7,090 nt of DNA from an uncultured Cryomorphaceae bacterium (GTDB lineage Bacteria; Bacteroidota; Bacteroidia; Flavobacteriales; Schleiferiaceae), in assembly GCA_937900215.1 (NCBI GenBank), contig CALCFH010000186.1, forward strand, positions 1-7,090, given 5' to 3'. The notes beneath the pieces were generated by a model. It saw nothing but the letters and a program-made list of their open reading frames with translations, was not told the origin of the DNA and made no database searches. Numbering within the stretch: the first letter of the stretch is position 1; the number at the start of each line of letters is the position of its first letter. A program made the position numbers and the translations under genes. Positions 5,376-7,090 of this stretch are shown piece by piece.

Positions 5376-7090
5376 TTGTATTTGCGCATTTTTCTATTTC
5401 TCTTTTCATTCATTTCAAGCTGCATGCATGCACAGCCAGGCAGTTTTAAAACAATGTCTTCAAATTTTGGAACAACTAATCTCATTGTTGCTAAGGGAGG
5501 TGGATACACCGTTTTTTCTTTGGGAGATTCTCAGCTGAATGCATTTGACAGATGTGGGCAACTGCAGTTTTCAATTTCTATTGAAGTTCCATCTTCTCAA
5601 AATTTAACTCAATTCAATGCCTACGATTTTAAACGATTGAGAAATGGAGACTATGCGCTTCTTTACAATGCAAGTCAGACTGGAATCCGATTTCCTGTCG
5701 TTATTCGTCTAGATTCTACAGGAACGATTATCTGGTCGAAACGAATTGAAAATCCATCTAACTCTTTTGAGGCGATTGATTATTCAATAATGGAAAACAA
5801 TGCAAATGATTTATTCATTTATGGCAACGCGGCCAATGTTCCGGCACCGGGTATTCATCTTAGACTGCTAAAACTTTCAGGTAATTCTGGCCAAGTACTT
5901 TGGACTCGGTTTTACAGCACAGGTGGAATCTGGGGGACGGGTATTCATACCTCAGACAATGGTTTTTTACTTAGGTCTGGCTCCTCTTTTTTGAAAACGG
6001 ATGCCAATGGAAATGCCCAATGGCTTAAGCGGAATTATAATTCTAGCGCAGGCAATTACTACAACACCCTCGCGGAAACCTCAGATGGATACGTCTATGG
6101 TGAACAAACACAATTGTCTCCCATTAGCGCCCTAGTAAAAATGAACAAACAAGGCAGTCCGATTCAAAGAAAAGCCATTGATCTGAGTAGTTATCCAAGA
6201 AAAATTGTGGCCTTGCCAACGGGTGGATTTATGGTAATCGTAACCGATCAAAACTTTGGATTGTCTGCAATAATGGAATTTGATAACAGTATGAACAGTG
6301 TAAGAAGCGGAGATGCTGGTGGCGGAATTGTACTCACTGACTTTTGTATCAATCGCCAGTTGGAGCCCATTGCGGTTGGATTGACATTTTTTGCTCCAGC
6401 TATGATTTCGCATTTACGGGCAAACTTTACAAACAACTGTAACCTAAGCTTCCCTAGCCCGCCGATTTTTGACCTCGGCTTCATACAAAATGATGAAACG
6501 GTTTCTCAATTCGACGTTCTTTTTGTCAGCACTGACATTCCAATCTCCACCAATCCGATTGCCATTTCAGGAATTGAAGATTGCAGTGCAACAGCCGACA
6601 TTAACTTAGGACCCGATCGATTGTACTGCTCAGGATCAACATCCAACCCTCTGCAAGACCTAAACGGTAATATATTTGAAACCTATCTTTGGAGTACAGG
6701 CCAAACAACTGCGAGTATTATTCCAACACAATCAGGATCGTATTGGCTAATGGGTTTCGGTGAATGCGGTAACAACTTTGTATCTGATACCATAGAAATC
6801 ACCTTGGTTCCAACCACAGCAATAGAATTAGGCGAAAGGAGATTTTTATGCGATAGCGAATCCATAGTATTAACCGCACCCGAATGCAATGCCTGTTCTT
6901 ATCGATGGAGCACTGGGAGCACAACTCAGAGCATTCGCATTCAAGACCCAAATCAATATTGGTTAGAAATTGACAATGGAAATGGATGCACTACTTCAGA
7001 TAGCCTAGAAATTGTGGATGGCATTTGTTATTGCGATGTGTATATGCCTTCTGCCTTTACTCCAAATAACGACACCAAAAATGATTTTAT
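5376..7090 (+). CDS. Secreted T9SS type B (CHU_C/gliding-motility-type C-terminus) surface protein, 3' end cut off
   Basis: The frame is open from a TAA at 5358-5360 to the window edge, giving 571 residues from TTG 5376. A signal peptide is encoded first: MYLR, a hydrophobic core IFLFLFSFIS, then SCMHA|QPG, a good signal peptidase I site followed by the Gln common in this phylum. Downstream in-frame ATGs (5424, 5454) would remove it, so TTG 5376 or TTG 5382 is preferred. Residues about 40-310 hold at least five beta-propeller-like units, each with a 'GGY/DGY' strand and a 'LDSTGTIIWSKR' type turn (112-123; also 173-179, 208-218, 256-266). Residues 409-546 form two Ig/PKD-like modules with WSTG motifs. 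The end, DVYMPSAFTPNNDTKNDF (554-571), is the start of the type B sorting domain that directs export by T9SS and surface attachment or release. Many Cys residues suit an extracellular protein. Ligand and role are unknown. Confidence 0.9.
   Translation, partial: MYLRIFLFLFSFISSCMHAQPGSFKTMSSNFGTTNLIVAKGGGYTVFSLGDSQLNAFDRCGQLQFSISIEVPSSQNLTQFNAYDFKRLRNGDYALLYNASQTGIRFPVVIRLDSTGTIIWSKRIENPSNSFEAIDYSIMENNANDLFIYGNAANVPAPGIHLRLLKLSGNSGQVLWTRFYSTGGIWGTGIHTSDNGFLLRSGSSFLKTDANGNAQWLKRNYNSSAGNYYNTLAETSDGYVYGEQTQLSPISALVKMNKQGSPIQRKAIDLSSYPRKIVALPTGGFMVIVTDQNFGLSAIMEFDNSMNSVRSGDAGGGIVLTDFCINRQLEPIAVGLTFFAPAMISHLRANFTNNCNLSFPSPPIFDLGFIQNDETVSQFDVLFVSTDIPISTNPIAISGIEDCSATADINLGPDRLYCSGSTSNPLQDLNGNIFETYLWSTGQTTASIIPTQSGSYWLMGFGECGNNFVSDTIEITLVPTTAIELGERRFLCDSESIVLTAPECNACSYRWSTGSTTQSIRIQDPNQYWLEIDNGNGCTTSDSLEIVDGICYCDVYMPSAFTPNNDTKNDF
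6600..7013 (+). repeat. Two tandem Ig/PKD-like protein modules within the T9SS cargo gene
   Basis: Residues 409-475 (6600-6800) and 483-546 (6822-7013) of the cargo protein share one order of motifs: a hydrophobic pair with LG (INLGPDR and IELGERR), a Cys 6-7 residues after that LG pair (C418, C492), a YxWSTGxTTxSI core (437-448 and 509-520), a YWL strand (456-458 and 528-530), a Cys (C464, C538) and a closing SD/SDS...EI strand. Such modules commonly sit just before type B sorting domains and act as spacers or adhesion domains. The second copy carries an extra CNAC insert at 504-507. The repeat is clear at protein level and diverged in DNA. Confidence 0.75.

Noticed and set aside
5421..5432. 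Perfect 12-base palindrome TGCATGCATGCA.
   Set aside because: It is simply two and a half GCAT units encoding the Cys-Met-His-Ala end of the signal peptide. A single copy inside a coding region is not evidence for an operator.
6132..6889. Three minus-strand open frames of 68-93 codons.
   Set aside because: They are antisense to the T9SS cargo gene, whose frame holds clear repeat modules and a sorting-domain motif. None has a credible product.

Overview
The window comes from a Bacteroidota bacterium, most likely a marine-type member of the Flavobacteriales; the order is an inference. The evidence is a protein running off the right edge with the start of a type B C-terminal sorting domain of the type IX secretion system (T9SS), a YfhO-family membrane protein with the Bacteroidota version of its N-terminal motif, a probable DUF4834-type small protein ending in the family-like VDYEEI motif, moderate-to-low GC content, and no clear Shine-Dalgarno sequences. 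One site exactly matches the Bacteroidota -7 promoter element TAnnTTTG.

Layout from left to right. (1) Positions 1-1010, minus strand: the first 51 codons of a Wzx-like polysaccharide flippase, preceded one base upstream by a complete PAPS-dependent sulfotransferase. (2) Positions 1011-1067: a 57-bp divergent promoter gap. (3) Positions 1068-3536, plus strand: an 822-residue YfhO-family multi-pass membrane protein, probably a GT-C-type glycosyltransferase. (4) Positions 3523-5252, minus strand: a putative operon of a small DUF4834-like membrane protein, a possible 35-codon ORF, and a family 4 (GT-B) glycosyltransferase. The glycosyltransferase and the YfhO gene converge and overlap by 14 bp, and a terminator-like hairpin for the YfhO transcript lies inside the glycosyltransferase coding sequence. 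(5) Positions 5253-5375: a divergent intergenic gap. (6) Positions 5376-7090, plus strand: a large secreted T9SS cargo protein, truncated by the window edge. Its signal peptide is only recovered if translation starts at a TTG codon.

Taken together, most of the window looks like a cell-envelope glycan region: a cytoplasmic GT-B enzyme, a membrane GT-C-like enzyme, a sulfotransferase that may decorate a glycan, and a flippase for lipid-linked oligosaccharides. The T9SS protein is a separate surface-associated gene that happens to lie next to it. I see no tRNA, rRNA, CRISPR array, insertion sequence, integrase, toxin-antitoxin pair or recognisable defence system. I did not find a convincing undescribed multi-gene system. 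The most useful observations are the mis-annotation-prone TTG start, the terminator embedded in the opposing gene, and the small ORF coupled to the glycosyltransferase.
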